Shown: in pieces, positions 1 through 6,080 of the stretch
How positions within the stretch are numbered: the stretch's first letter is position 1
How the letters are laid out: each line of letters begins with the position of its first letter
Assembly: GCA_903852325.1 (NCBI GenBank)
Contig: CAINQO010000035.1
Location: 1 to 34,116, forward strand
Length of the DNA: 34,116 nt
Source of the DNA: Candidatus Omnitrophota bacterium
GTDB lineage: Bacteria; Omnitrophota; Gorgyraeia; Gygaellales; Profunditerraquicolaceae
Direction of reading: 5' to 3'
Position numbers and translations under genes: made by a program
The notes under the pieces: generated by a model
What the model saw: the letters and a program-made list of their open reading frames with translations, nothing else
Told to the model about the DNA's origin: nothing
Databases searched by the model: none

Positions 1-25
1 AAGTACCTTCTTTCTAACGTCATGA

Positions 26-136
26 GAATCGGTCGTCATGCACAAAGTCACCGCCAGTTCTTTGGCGGCGGAAATGCTGGAAAGATTGGGATTTAAACAT
101 ATCCTGGATTACCGGGGCAGGCCGGAATTATTATAG
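26..136 (+). pseudogene. C-terminal remnant of a rhodanese-like domain
   Basis: The open frame ends with a TAG at 134-136 and encodes a peptide with the motifs ASSLAAEMLERLGF and HILDYRG. This matches the end of a rhodanese domain and parallels ASTNAAEKLQEMGY and NVLDYKGG in the complete rhodanese at 1055-1429. The same frame has a TGA at 23-25, and no rhodanese N-terminal half or active-site Cys loop appears in any frame upstream. I read it as the broken tail of a paralogue of the downstream gene. The window begins so close that an intact upstream part in another frame cannot be ruled out. Confidence 0.4.
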
Positions 137-180
137 GTGTAGACAGTTTGACTTTTGAATATCGCAAGTCGTTCATTTGT

Positions 181-209
181 TTGAGGTTAAATTGAATCTT
201 CGGTAAGAT
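181..209 (+). promoter_or_regulatory. weak candidate sigma70-type promoter of the first ECF gene
   Basis: TTGAGG at 181-186 and TAAGAT at 204-209 are separated by 17 nt. Each matches the sigma70 consensus at four of six positions. The -10 box ends 7 nt before the ATG at 217, which has no Shine-Dalgarno sequence. This geometry resembles the stronger leaderless promoters elsewhere in the window. Confidence 0.35.
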
Positions 210-216
210 CCTAAGC

Positions 217-1005
217 ATGCCAAAACTAACCCCCACGGAAGTGATCATTAATGAATACCAGCATAAGATCTACTGGCTGGCATTAAGCATCGTGCGCAAT
301 GAAAAAGACGCCGAAGATATACTGCAGAATACGTTGATCAAGGTAGTGCGCAAGCTTCCCGGCTTCAGGAACAATTCTAAAATCTCCACCTGGATTTACC
401 GGATCGCCTATAATGAATCGCTGATGTACCTGCGGAAAAAACGCCGGTTGTTTAATTCCGCCAATGCCTTCCGCGATTATATCCAACGGCTTCCCGCCGG
501 GATAACCGTGAATTGGTCCAAACTTCCCGATGAGGAGTTATTGAACAAGGAATTAAGGAGCCGGGTTGAGGCGGCCTTGAAGGATATCCCCATTCACTAC
601 CGGATGCCGTTAATCCTGCACCGCCTGGAAGGGTTTTCCCTGGTGGAAAGTTCCCGGATATTGGGAGTAAAACCCAGCACGGTTAAAACCCGCCTGCATC
701 GGGCCTATCTGATGATCAAAGGGGAGCTCAACCGTTATTTTAAAGATCTGCCGCAGGCCAGCCTGCCGCAGGACAACCGCTGCGGAACCTGGACAGGGTT
801 TTTATTTGATTATGCCCGGGAAAATTTAAGCGCTGACCGCAAGCATTCCTTCCGCCGGCATATCCAGGATTGCCCGCGCTGCAACAGTTTTTTAGACACC
901 TACCTTAAAGCTATCCAGATCACCGGTGCGCTTGACTGTCGGGATCTGCCCGCGGAACTCAAAGAAAAACTCAAATCATTTTTATTTATTCCCAAGAAAG
1001 ATTGA
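217..1005 (+). CDS. ECF-type RNA polymerase sigma factor with C-terminal zinc-finger (ZAS-like) extension
   Basis: This is an alternative sigma factor expected to direct RNA polymerase to a stress or signal regulon. Region sigma2 covers about residues 12-80 (DAEDILQNT, STWIYRIAYNE). Region sigma4 covers about 115-170, with the helix-turn-helix GVKPSTVKTRLHRA. ECF proteins are usually about 160-200 aa; this one has 262. The extra C-terminus carries H215-x3-C219-x2-C222, the zinc ligand pattern of zf-HC2 anti-sigma domains (ZAS), so the regulator may be built into the sigma factor. No separate anti-sigma gene follows; a rhodanese starts 49 nt downstream. The ATG at 217 lacks a Shine-Dalgarno sequence and may be read from a leaderless transcript. 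Sigma family assignment is firm; the regulatory role of the extension is inferred. Confidence 0.88.
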   Translation: MPKLTPTEVIINEYQHKIYWLALSIVRNEKDAEDILQNTLIKVVRKLPGFRNNSKISTWIYRIAYNESLMYLRKKRRLFNSANAFRDYIQRLPAGITVNWSKLPDEELLNKELRSRVEAALKDIPIHYRMPLILHRLEGFSLVESSRILGVKPSTVKTRLHRAYLMIKGELNRYFKDLPQASLPQDNRCGTWTGFLFDYARENLSADRKHSFRRHIQDCPRCNSFLDTYLKAIQITGALDCRDLPAELKEKLKSFLFIPKKD

Positions 1006-1054
1006 AACCCTTTTGCCTATCCGGCATCTAAATATCGGAAGAAAGGGGGAAACC

Positions 1055-1429
1055 ATGATTAAAAAGATCGCAAGAGAAGAATTAGTGAGAATGCGTGAAA
1101 AAGGAGCGCGGTTTACCCTGGTGGATGTTTTAGGCAAGGATAGCTATGAAAAAGAACACATTCCGGGCGCAATTTCTATACCCCTGGAGGATATAGAGAG
1201 CAAAGCCGGCAGTTTGCTCGGTAAAGACGATACGATAGTCGTATACTGTGCGAGTTTCATCTGTATGGCAAGCACAAATGCTGCCGAAAAACTGCAGGAA
1301 ATGGGGTATAAGAACGTCCTGGATTACAAGGGAGGCCTGAAGGATTACAAAGAAGGAGGCTTAGCGCTGGAAAGCGGCCGGAAGGAAGAAAAATGCACCG
1401 ATTGTTCCTCCTGCTGTGCCTGCGATTAA
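1055..1429 (+). CDS. Rhodanese-like sulfurtransferase with Cys-rich tail
   Basis: Single-domain rhodanese of 124 aa, expected to transfer sulfane sulfur through a Cys persulfide. The fold is recognisable from TLVDVLGKDSYEKEHIPGAISIP (about residues 21-43) and the active-site segment VVYCASFICMAS, with C65 as the probable nucleophile and C70 nearby. The last ten residues form a C-x2-C-x2-CC-x-C cluster (C114, C117, C120, C121, C123), which could bind metal or serve as a sulfur relay. The start is the ATG at 1055, 8 nt after the strong Shine-Dalgarno AAAGGGGG; an in-frame upstream ATG at 926 lies inside the sigma gene and is unlikely. It sits 49 nt behind the ECF gene and probably shares its transcript. 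Confidence 0.85.
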   Translation: MIKKIAREELVRMREKGARFTLVDVLGKDSYEKEHIPGAISIPLEDIESKAGSLLGKDDTIVVYCASFICMASTNAAEKLQEMGYKNVLDYKGGLKDYKEGGLALESGRKEEKCTDCSSCCACD

Positions 1430-1454
1430 GCTCCTTACCAGGGTTCCCGATAGT

Positions 1455-1479
1455 CTGGCGCATAACACATGCGCGCCAG
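1455..1479 (+). terminator. hairpin after the rhodanese gene, no U-tract
   Basis: CTGGCGC at 1455-1461 pairs perfectly with GCGCCAG at 1473-1479 over an 11 nt loop, 26 nt after the rhodanese stop. There is no T-run behind it, so it may be an mRNA 3'-end stabiliser or processing site and not an intrinsic terminator. Confidence 0.4.
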
Positions 1480-1552
1480 CCGGATTTATAAAATTAATTC
1501 CTTATAGAACCTTGCGCCAGGAATTGCGCAGGCGGGCGGAAGGAGGAGTTAG

Positions 1553-1690
1553 ATGAGAAAAAATAACTGTGGAATAGTGGGATATGAAACGATGTGCATC
1601 AATGGTTGCTGCGAGACTGCAGCGTTAATGGGTTGCAAGCCCCGTGCGAGAAGGAAGGAGGCAAGGAAGGCGCACAATAGACGCAGATAA
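1553..1690 (+). CDS. small Cys-rich basic protein, unrecognised
   Basis: This 45-aa ORF is preceded by a very strong Shine-Dalgarno (AAGGAGGAG, ending 4 nt before the ATG), the main reason to accept it. It contains five cysteines (C6, C15, C19, C20, C28), including the adjacent pair in NGCCE, and ends in a strongly basic tail (KPRARRKEARKAHNRRR). There is no signal peptide. A small metal-binding or nucleic-acid-binding protein is possible, but I recognise no family. It lies between the rhodanese, also Cys-rich at its C-terminus, and a hairpin-rich leader region. Confidence 0.5.
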   Translation: MRKNNCGIVGYETMCINGCCETAALMGCKPRARRKEARKAHNRRR

Positions 1691-1848
1691 TTTAGTAGTA
1701 GGCCAAATAGGCAGACACTTACCGGATTGATCGGTAGATGCATGTTTGACCTGTTTGGACAGCATTAAAAAGTAAGCGGGCGCTTTACCGGAATGAACGG
1801 TAAAAGTAAGCCTGGCTTACTTGGAATAATTAATAAGGCGCCGCGCCC

Positions 1849-1886
1849 GGCCGGGAGAATAAAAATCCCGGCCTATTATTTACCTT
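1849..1886 (+). terminator. probable intrinsic terminator before the DUF748 gene
   Basis: GGCCGGGA at 1849-1856 pairs perfectly with TCCCGGCC at 1866-1873 across a 9-nt A-rich loop, followed by a T-rich but interrupted stretch. It would separate the upstream transcript from the promoter at 1894-1920. Confidence 0.6.
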
Positions 1887-1893
1887 TTTCAAA

Positions 1894-1920
1894 TTGACTT
1901 AATAAACGTTATGGTATAAT
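1894..1920 (+). promoter_or_regulatory. sigma70-type promoter, probably leaderless
   Basis: TTGACT at 1894-1899 and a perfect TATAAT at 1915-1920 (spacer 15, preceded by an extended -10-like TGG). Only 6 nt separate the -10 from the ATG at 1927, and no Shine-Dalgarno exists, so transcription should begin at or next to the start codon. Confidence 0.65.
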
Positions 1921-1926
1921 AAGCCT

Positions 1927-3651
1927 ATGAAAAATAAGCTGCCTTTTTGGCGTAAAGCCCTGAATTTTTCTGCCTGGGTTGTGCTTTATACTTACCTGGC
2001 TTATCTGTTCCTGGCTCTGATCCTGATCCCGGTGGGCGCTCCCTGGGCAATCGCCAGCCAGGGCACCAAACTGCTCAAACATCCGGTTAAAGTTCGCGCT
2101 GTTTTCTTCAATCCTTTCCTGCTGCGTTTCAATATAAACGGATTTACTATCCTGGACAACAATAAGCAAGTGATGATCGGTTTCGATAAGTTCTGGGTGG
2201 ATTTAAGTTTCATGGGATTTTTCCAGAAAAAATGCCGGATTGAGTCCATTGGATTGAACGGGCTTAAAGTTAATGCGCAGCTTTTAGAAGACGGTAGCAT
2301 TAACTTGTTGAGCCTGGTGCCTAAAGAGCCGGCTAAACCGGAAGCTAAGGCTGCTTCTGGTAAAGCTGGAGCGCAAAAAGAACCCGGGCAGAAACAGGGT
2401 GCAGCCCCCGCGCCGGCCAAGCCTTTGCCGAAAGTAGTGGTTGATCTAATTAGCATGGATAATGGGAGGGTTAGTTTCTCCGACCTGTCGGTTAAGCCGA
2501 ATTTTATTACCACCTTAAGCGCGATGAAGTTGCGCATTACGGGTATCTCCACTGATCCTAACGCGGAAGCTAAGGTTAGTTTTGAATCAAAGCTCGATGA
2601 TTTAGGGAGCATCTCTACTGAAACTTCGCTCAAACTATTTGCTTCGCCGATAGTTTTTGACGCGGTATTCAGGCTTAATGATTACGCACTGAAAGTCCTA
2701 ACTCCTTATACCGGTAAATACACCGGGCGCACGGTAAAGGAGGGAAAGCTAAGCTTGAGCATGAATTACCGGGTAGCCGATAATCAACTTCATGCCAGCC
2801 ATAAAATCCTGGTCCAGAGTTTTGATTTCGGGGATAAAGTAGAGAGCAAGGATGCTTTAAACCTTCCTTTCGGATTAGCCTTGGCGATCTTAGAAGATTC
2901 GCAAAACCGGATCGATATATCCTTGCCGGTAACCGGGGATATGAGCAAGCCGGATTTCCACTATTTCCAGTTGATCGGCCAGGTGCTCAGGAGTTTTTTC
3001 TTTAAAATCATCACGAAGCCTTTTTCATTTTTAGGTTCTATGATGGGGGCGGAGAGTGGTAGTGAAGAGCTGGGTTATATCCGTTTTGCGCCCGGCCAGA
3101 CCGGGCTGGTGGACAGCGAAAAAGAAAAATTAAATATTGTCCTCAAAGCTTTAAAAGAACGTCCGAAACTTTCTCTTAAGCTGAACGGCAGTTATGACCC
3201 GGTTATCGACTGGCGGGCGATCAAAGAGGATGTTTTTAACCAGGATTACTCGATCTTAAGGAAAGGATCCAGGCGTCTGGACAGCTGGGTATATCAGGAG
3301 TTGTATCAGCGCCGTTTCGGGATCCGGGCGCTGTGGAAGTTGACCGGCGCTTACCGTTCCAAAGAAGGAGTTTACGATGATATTAAGATCAACGCGGAGA
3401 TCAAGCGCCAGCTTATCGCGGATGGGGCGGCGAATAAATTGGCGTTGAGCGCATTGGCCGCGGCCCGCGCCAAGGTAGTGTATGATTTTGTTGTTGCCGG
3501 AGGTTTTGACGCGCGCAGGGTCAGTATCGGGGAGGTCCAGGAGATCCAGGGGAATACCGCTTACATCCCGCTGGAGCTGGCGTTAACGGTTTTTGATAAT
3601 TCTTCCGGGGCGCCGGATAACCCTTTGCTTCCTGCGGAAGTAAAAAAATAA
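1927..3651 (+). CDS. DUF748 domain-containing AsmA-like envelope protein
   Basis: Protein of 574 aa with one N-terminal membrane segment (about residues 15-38) and a large periplasmic part. Characteristic DUF748 stretches are GKYTGRTVKEGKLSLSMNY, LPFGLALAILEDSQNRIDI and LPVTGDMSKPDFHY. This family belongs to the AsmA-like group of large beta-rich proteins thought to take part in phospholipid transport between membranes or in outer-membrane biogenesis; the exact role is not known here. An Ala/Pro/Lys-rich low-complexity linker sits at about 135-170. The start follows a TATAAT box by 6 nt and has no ribosome binding site. It is followed 25 nt later by the DUF4337 gene. Confidence 0.82.
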   Translation: MKNKLPFWRKALNFSAWVVLYTYLAYLFLALILIPVGAPWAIASQGTKLLKHPVKVRAVFFNPFLLRFNINGFTILDNNKQVMIGFDKFWVDLSFMGFFQKKCRIESIGLNGLKVNAQLLEDGSINLLSLVPKEPAKPEAKAASGKAGAQKEPGQKQGAAPAPAKPLPKVVVDLISMDNGRVSFSDLSVKPNFITTLSAMKLRITGISTDPNAEAKVSFESKLDDLGSISTETSLKLFASPIVFDAVFRLNDYALKVLTPYTGKYTGRTVKEGKLSLSMNYRVADNQLHASHKILVQSFDFGDKVESKDALNLPFGLALAILEDSQNRIDISLPVTGDMSKPDFHYFQLIGQVLRSFFFKIITKPFSFLGSMMGAESGSEELGYIRFAPGQTGLVDSEKEKLNIVLKALKERPKLSLKLNGSYDPVIDWRAIKEDVFNQDYSILRKGSRRLDSWVYQELYQRRFGIRALWKLTGAYRSKEGVYDDIKINAEIKRQLIADGAANKLALSALAAARAKVVYDFVVAGGFDARRVSIGEVQEIQGNTAYIPLELALTVFDNSSGAPDNPLLPAEVKK

Positions 3652-3676
3652 ACAAAGATAAAGGGAGGATCGGAAA

Positions 3677-4216
3677 ATGGCAGAAACATCAACACTAGAG
3701 TCATGGATAAAAGGAGTAGTGGTCACGACAACCTGTTTAGCGGTAATGACCGCGATCGCCGCGGCCCGCGGAGGAGCCTGTGCCACAAAAACGCAGATTT
3801 TGACCGCGTCTGAATCCAGTAAGTGGGCGTATTATCAGGCCAAGAGTATCAAACAAAATCTGGCTGAGTCGCAAAAGAACGCTTTTGAGGTAGAAGCGCT
3901 GGGGGCGGTTAATGCCGACCAGAAAGCTTTGTATGACAGTAAACTTAAAACGGCTACCGGTGAAATAAGCCGCTATGATTCCGAAAAGAACCAGATCAGA
4001 AAAGAAGCTGAGGATGCCGCGGCTCTAAACAAGCTTGTCGCGATAAAGGGGAATTTTTTCTCCGGCGCGGTGGTTTTCTTCCAGATCGCCATCATGCTTT
4101 CTTCGGTAAGCGCGCTGCTTAAAAAGAAATTCATGTGGGTGTTCGGCCTGTTTTTCGGCGTGATTGCCACCGTACTTTTGGGTTACGGGTTATTTTTGCA
4201 GCCGCTTTTATTTTAA
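3677..4216 (+). CDS. DUF4337 family membrane protein
   Basis: Protein of 179 aa matching the DUF4337 pattern: an N-terminal membrane segment rich in Thr/Ala (about 13-31), the conserved stretch ASESSKWAYYQAKSIKQ (about 44-60), a long charged helical region (60-120) and two closing membrane segments (about 128-148 and 153-175). The function of the family is unknown. The ATG at 3677 follows AAAGGGAGG with good spacing. It lies in a co-directional series with the DUF748 gene and the short MscS gene (22 nt gap), hinting at a shared envelope role. Confidence 0.78.
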   Translation: MAETSTLESWIKGVVVTTTCLAVMTAIAAARGGACATKTQILTASESSKWAYYQAKSIKQNLAESQKNAFEVEALGAVNADQKALYDSKLKTATGEISRYDSEKNQIRKEAEDAAALNKLVAIKGNFFSGAVVFFQIAIMLSSVSALLKKKFMWVFGLFFGVIATVLLGYGLFLQPLLF

Positions 4217-4238
4217 CCGGTTAATTAAGGAGGTGGGT

Positions 4239-4745
4239 ATGCAGGATATATTGAATAAAGCCTGGGTTTATTTTCTGCAATACGGACTGGCTTTTCTTTA
4301 TGCCGTACTGATATTTATTATCGGAAAATGGGCGGCGCACATGATCTCTAAGATCGCGGCCGCGGCCATGCATAAAGCCAAGTTAAATACCACGCTTACT
4401 TCGTTCTTAAAGAATATTGTTTACTATGTGTTATTTATCTTTGTGTGTATCGCGGCTTTGAATAAGATTGGCATCGAAACGACCCCGTTTGTGGCTTTGA
4501 TCGGCGCGGCCGGCCTGGCCGTCGGCCTGGCCTTGCAGGGATCTTTGGCTAATTTTGCCGCCGGAGTGATGTTGATCCTTATGCAGCCGTTTAAAGTGGG
4601 GGATGAGATCGAGGCGGGCGGGGCAGCCGGGATCGTGCATGAAATCCAGATTTTCAGCACGATCTTAAAGACGAACGACAATAAGACGATCATCGTGCCG
4701 AATGCCAAGGTTACTTCCGATAAGATAGTTATAAATCACAAATAG
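4239..4745 (+). CDS. MscS-family mechanosensitive channel lacking the C-terminal cytoplasmic domain
   Basis: Small-conductance mechanosensitive channel homologue of 168 aa. It keeps the pore helix with the family's Gly/Ala pattern (GAAGLAVGLALQGSLANF, about 89-106) and the beta-domain (about 117-167), including the conserved VPNAKV and its terminal strand IVINHK. E. coli MscS has 286 residues; the alpha/beta cage after the beta-domain is absent here, and translation of the next 70 nt shows no remnant. Two membrane segments precede the pore helix (about 12-30 and 58-75). The start at 4239 is chosen because AAGGAGGTGG lies just upstream; the longer in-frame start at 4164 overlaps the previous gene. 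Confidence 0.85.
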   Translation: MQDILNKAWVYFLQYGLAFLYAVLIFIIGKWAAHMISKIAAAAMHKAKLNTTLTSFLKNIVYYVLFIFVCIAALNKIGIETTPFVALIGAAGLAVGLALQGSLANFAAGVMLILMQPFKVGDEIEAGGAAGIVHEIQIFSTILKTNDNKTIIVPNAKVTSDKIVINHK

Positions 4746-4818
4746 AGGGTAAGAAGATCAGGCGATCAGGGTATCAGGAGACCAGGGCACAAGGTCGCCA
4801 AGTAGGGGAGGTGGGAGT

Positions 4819-5379
4819 TTGAAGAAAATAATCGCTCTAGTTTTGCTTTGCTTGTTAATTCCTCTCTTGGTTTATTCCGCGACAATCCCCTCAAAAAGGG
4901 TTTTGGTGGTATACTATTCCCGCACCGGGCATAACCAGCTGGTCGCCGAAGCGCTGGCTAATAAATTTAATGCCGACCTTGAACGGCTTATCGACCGGAA
5001 AAAAAGGACCGGGCTGTTTGCTTTTTTCATCGCGGGAAAAGACGCGAATACCAAACAAATCGGGAACATCGAACCGCTTAAGCTTAATCCTAAAGATTAC
5101 GACACCATCCTTATCGGAGGCCCCGCCTGGAACGGCCACATTACTCCGGCTGTCCGGGCATTTTTGGTTCGCAACGATCTCTCCGGTAAAAAGATCGGCC
5201 TGTTCGGGAGCTGCCATTTTATCGGCGTGGAAGATGCCCTGAAAGAAGCCGCGGGCTTGATCTACGGGGCCGGGAATAAAAAATTTCCTACCCTGGCGTT
5301 AAAAGAAGAAGAGCTGAAACAAGAAACACTGACTAAAAAGATCGATGCCTTTTATAGCGCGATGCAATACAGCGAATAA
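4819..5379 (+). CDS. flavodoxin-family protein with signal peptide or membrane anchor
   Basis: Flavodoxin-like FMN-binding protein of 186 aa. After an N-terminal hydrophobic segment (residues 4-20, ending VYSA) comes the first strand and phosphate loop VLVVYYSRTGHNQ (28-40). The second flavin-binding segment is ILIGGPAWNGHITP (about 97-110) and the third is LFGSCHF (near 133). Such domains carry electrons or act as NAD(P)H:quinone-type reductases; classical flavodoxins are cytosolic, so export or membrane anchoring is unusual. The TTG start is supported by GGGGAGGTGGG immediately upstream. The 73 nt before it are a low-complexity run of GATCAGG-like words. Confidence 0.78.
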   Translation: MKKIIALVLLCLLIPLLVYSATIPSKRVLVVYYSRTGHNQLVAEALANKFNADLERLIDRKKRTGLFAFFIAGKDANTKQIGNIEPLKLNPKDYDTILIGGPAWNGHITPAVRAFLVRNDLSGKKIGLFGSCHFIGVEDALKEAAGLIYGAGNKKFPTLALKEEELKQETLTKKIDAFYSAMQYSE

Positions 5380-5404
5380 TTAATATCAAAAAGAAAGGAA
5401 TTAA

Positions 5405-5548
5405 ATGAAGTTTTTTACCAGCGGGATGGCCAGGGAGTGGATGGAGGATTCGTTCATCCGGTTTTTCGTGACGACGGTTTTTATTTTTGCCATTTTACTG
5501 GCGACATTATCCGGGGCTTTTTTGCTGATCTCCATGTGGAAAAAATAG
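5405..5548 (+). CDS. small single-span membrane protein, unrecognised
   Basis: A 47-aa ORF with one strong hydrophobic segment (about residues 19-44, FRFFVTTVFIFAILLATL region) flanked by a charged N-terminus (AREWMED) and a basic end (MWKK). AGAAAGGA lies 6 nt before the ATG. It sits 25 nt after the exported flavodoxin and 14 nt before the next membrane protein, so it is probably part of the same transcript. No family is recognised; it could be an accessory subunit of a neighbour. Confidence 0.55.
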   Translation: MKFFTSGMAREWMEDSFIRFFVTTVFIFAILLATLSGAFLLISMWKK

Positions 5549-5562
5549 CTGTTTAGGGTTTT

Positions 5563-6024
5563 ATGAAAGCGATGAATAGAAAACAAATGATCGTTATTCT
5601 GGGTTTAGCGGCATATATTGCCGGAGGATTAATCGTGGTGATCTTTAATCCCGGCACATTTATCCGGGTCCTGCAAACTCAAGCGTACCTTTTCCTGCCG
5701 ATACTGCAGGTATACATCCCGATTTTAATTTTGGGGATCTTATTGTTTTATTTGCTGCGGGACAGGCCGAAAGCAAAGATCCTGCTGATCTTGCTCTTGG
5801 GCTGCTGCATTACCACTGGCGCTTACGCCGGAGTAAATTTCCTTAACCGCGCCTTTTATGAAAAAATCATCCTTAAGCCCATCCATCGCTATGTATTGGT
5901 TAACCGCCTCAGCGGGCAGGTGGAATATATCATGCGCACCGATAACCGGTGGGCTCCGGTACAGAAACCTTTCCGGAACCAGTATCAAGCGATGTATGAC
6001 CGCCAAGTCGCTGCCTCCCAATAA
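5563..6024 (+). CDS. membrane protein with three hydrophobic segments, unrecognised
   Basis: Protein of 153 aa with hydrophobic segments at about residues 8-27, 42-63 and 70-90, followed by a soluble C-terminal part of about 60 residues containing VLVNRLSGQVEYIMRT and RWAPVQ. A second ATG lies three codons downstream and either could be used; no strong Shine-Dalgarno distinguishes them. The C-terminal stretch VNRLSGQVEYI...WAPV resembles short strand repeats found in many small membrane proteins but is not diagnostic. It is the last gene of the co-directional block 3677-6024. Confidence 0.65.
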   Translation: MKAMNRKQMIVILGLAAYIAGGLIVVIFNPGTFIRVLQTQAYLFLPILQVYIPILILGILLFYLLRDRPKAKILLILLLGCCITTGAYAGVNFLNRAFYEKIILKPIHRYVLVNRLSGQVEYIMRTDNRWAPVQKPFRNQYQAMYDRQVAASQ

Positions 6025-6080
6025 AACATAGGGTGGTTTTCATTCCGCAGTATACTCTTAAACTATTTAAATCTTAAAAT

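Larger units (their letters stand above)
1691..1926 (+). other. 236-nt non-coding stretch with four hairpins and a promoter
   Basis: No convincing ORF is present. TACCG-(7)-CGGTA occupies 1720-1736 and TTTACCG-(7)-CGGTAAA occupies 1784-1804; both loops are similar (GATTGAT and GAATGAA). AAGTAAGC at 1804-1811 pairs with GCTTACTT at 1815-1822 around a 3-nt loop. A second copy of AAGTAAGC at 1770-1777 could pair with the same GCTTACTT, so two mutually exclusive folds exist. A GC-rich hairpin at 1849-1873 and a promoter at 1894-1920 complete the region. This could be the 3' UTR of the small ORF or a separate structured RNA; which one is unknown. Confidence 0.5.

Noticed and set aside
23-25. TGA in frame with the rhodanese remnant, read as a possible selenocysteine codon
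   Set aside because: It is not at the active-site Cys position and no selenocysteine insertion structure follows; a broken gene is simpler.
2001-2633. 210-aa open frame on the minus strand opposite the DUF748 gene
   Set aside because: It is a shadow of the DUF748 reading frame; the DUF748 protein has family motifs, and this frame has none.
4746-4818. Possible lost C-terminal half of MscS after the stop codon
   Set aside because: Frames in this stretch show only GATCAGG-like low-complexity words, not the alpha/beta domain.
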